From JACMJL01 sp963791805 (lineage in GTDB: Bacteria; Bacillota; Clostridia; Clostridiales; Clostridiaceae): a DNA stretch of 64,000 nucleotides. Within the stretch, counting starts at the first letter, position 1, and each line of letters starts with the position of its first letter. Location: the NCBI GenBank assembly GCA_963791805.1, contig CAWBTU010000004.1:124001-188000 (forward strand). The letters run 5' to 3'. The notes below the pieces were generated by a model that saw nothing but the letters and a program-made list of their open reading frames with translations, was not told where the DNA came from and ran no database searches. Of this stretch, positions 63,837-64,000 are shown one piece after another. The translations under genes and the position numbers were made by a program.

Positions 63837-64000
63837 ATGGACAATCTAATTATAGGTGGCGTTGAGCTTAGAAATAGGTTACTAATAGGTACAGGTAAAT
63901 TTTGCAACAATTCTATTGTACCTAAAGTAATAGAAGGCTGTGGTGCTCAAGTAGTAACTATGGCACTTAGACGAGTTGATATAGATTCTAAAGAAGACAA
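63837..64000 (+). CDS. thiG: Thiazole synthase ThiG, N-terminal part (cut by the window end)
   Basis: The frame starts MDNLIIGGVELRNRLLIGTG with KFCNNSIVPKVIEGCGAQVVTMALRRVD after it, the N terminus of the TIM-barrel thiazole synthase. It follows thiF by 24 bp with a weak GAAAGAAG site. Only about 54 codons are inside the window. It completes a riboswitch-controlled thiS-thiF-thiG operon. Confidence 0.95.
   Translation, partial: MDNLIIGGVELRNRLLIGTGKFCNNSIVPKVIEGCGAQVVTMALRRVDIDSKED

Overview
The window looks like chromosome from a low-GC, spore-forming, strictly anaerobic Clostridium-type Firmicute. The supporting signs are the AT-rich codon use, strong AGGAGG ribosome binding sites, a B12-dependent ribonucleotide reductase, a spore photoproduct lyase homologue, a clostridial kdp operon and small YaaR/DUF4317 proteins. 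The species cannot be named from sequence alone.

Layout. 1-7.1 kb is a potassium block: a partial sensor kinase, kdpFABC with an extra small membrane ORF, and a frameshifted kimA-like K+ importer. 7.3-9.2 kb is a group II intron with an intact reverse transcriptase, sitting directly behind an intrinsic terminator. 9.2-20.6 kb is housekeeping: a nucleotidyltransferase/mutase-like fusion, a GT4 glycosyltransferase, nadE, yaaR, fRMsr, cvfB, a gamma carbonic anhydrase homologue and nrdJ. nrdJ is preceded by two NrdR boxes and followed by an 82-bp tandem duplication.

20.8-54.2 kb is the remarkable part: a regulon of transport and cofactor-type genes. It holds a CbiM metal permease, a pair of ABC half-transporters, a siderophore/B12-type ABC importer, three separate peptide/nickel-type ABC importers each paired with a SAM methyltransferase, an AraC regulator, a 2-hydroxyacyl-CoA-dehydratase-type activase, a HypB/UreG-like GTPase and a soluble ABC ATPase. 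Eight transcription units here start with the same RNA leader: a promoter, a hairpin (P1) with an ACGAG pentaloop, a second hairpin (P2) with an ACGAA or ACGAG pentaloop, and an intrinsic terminator whose 5' arm contains P2. P1 arms differ between copies but stay complementary, as expected of a structured RNA. P2 and the terminator cannot form together, so this looks like a transcription-antitermination switch. I do not recognise it as a described riboswitch or ANTAR target. A ninth copy has only P2 and the terminator, and a tenth is a degenerate terminator. The gene content suggests control of uptake or handling of a transition metal (Ni/Co-like) or a metal-organic cofactor; that ligand is inference.

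54.5-60.3 kb is a compact operon that looks biosynthetic: a frameshifted threonine aldolase, an MFS exporter, two ATP-grasp ligases and an ArsR-type regulator, possibly for a small peptide. 60.4-64 kb holds a spore photoproduct lyase homologue, a DUF4317 protein and a TPP riboswitch driving thiS-thiF-thiG (truncated by the window end).

Five genes (kimA-like, one ABC half-transporter, two methyltransferases, threonine aldolase) carry single-base frameshifts. Three of these are one base short in poly-A tracts, so either sequencing error or real decay must be considered.
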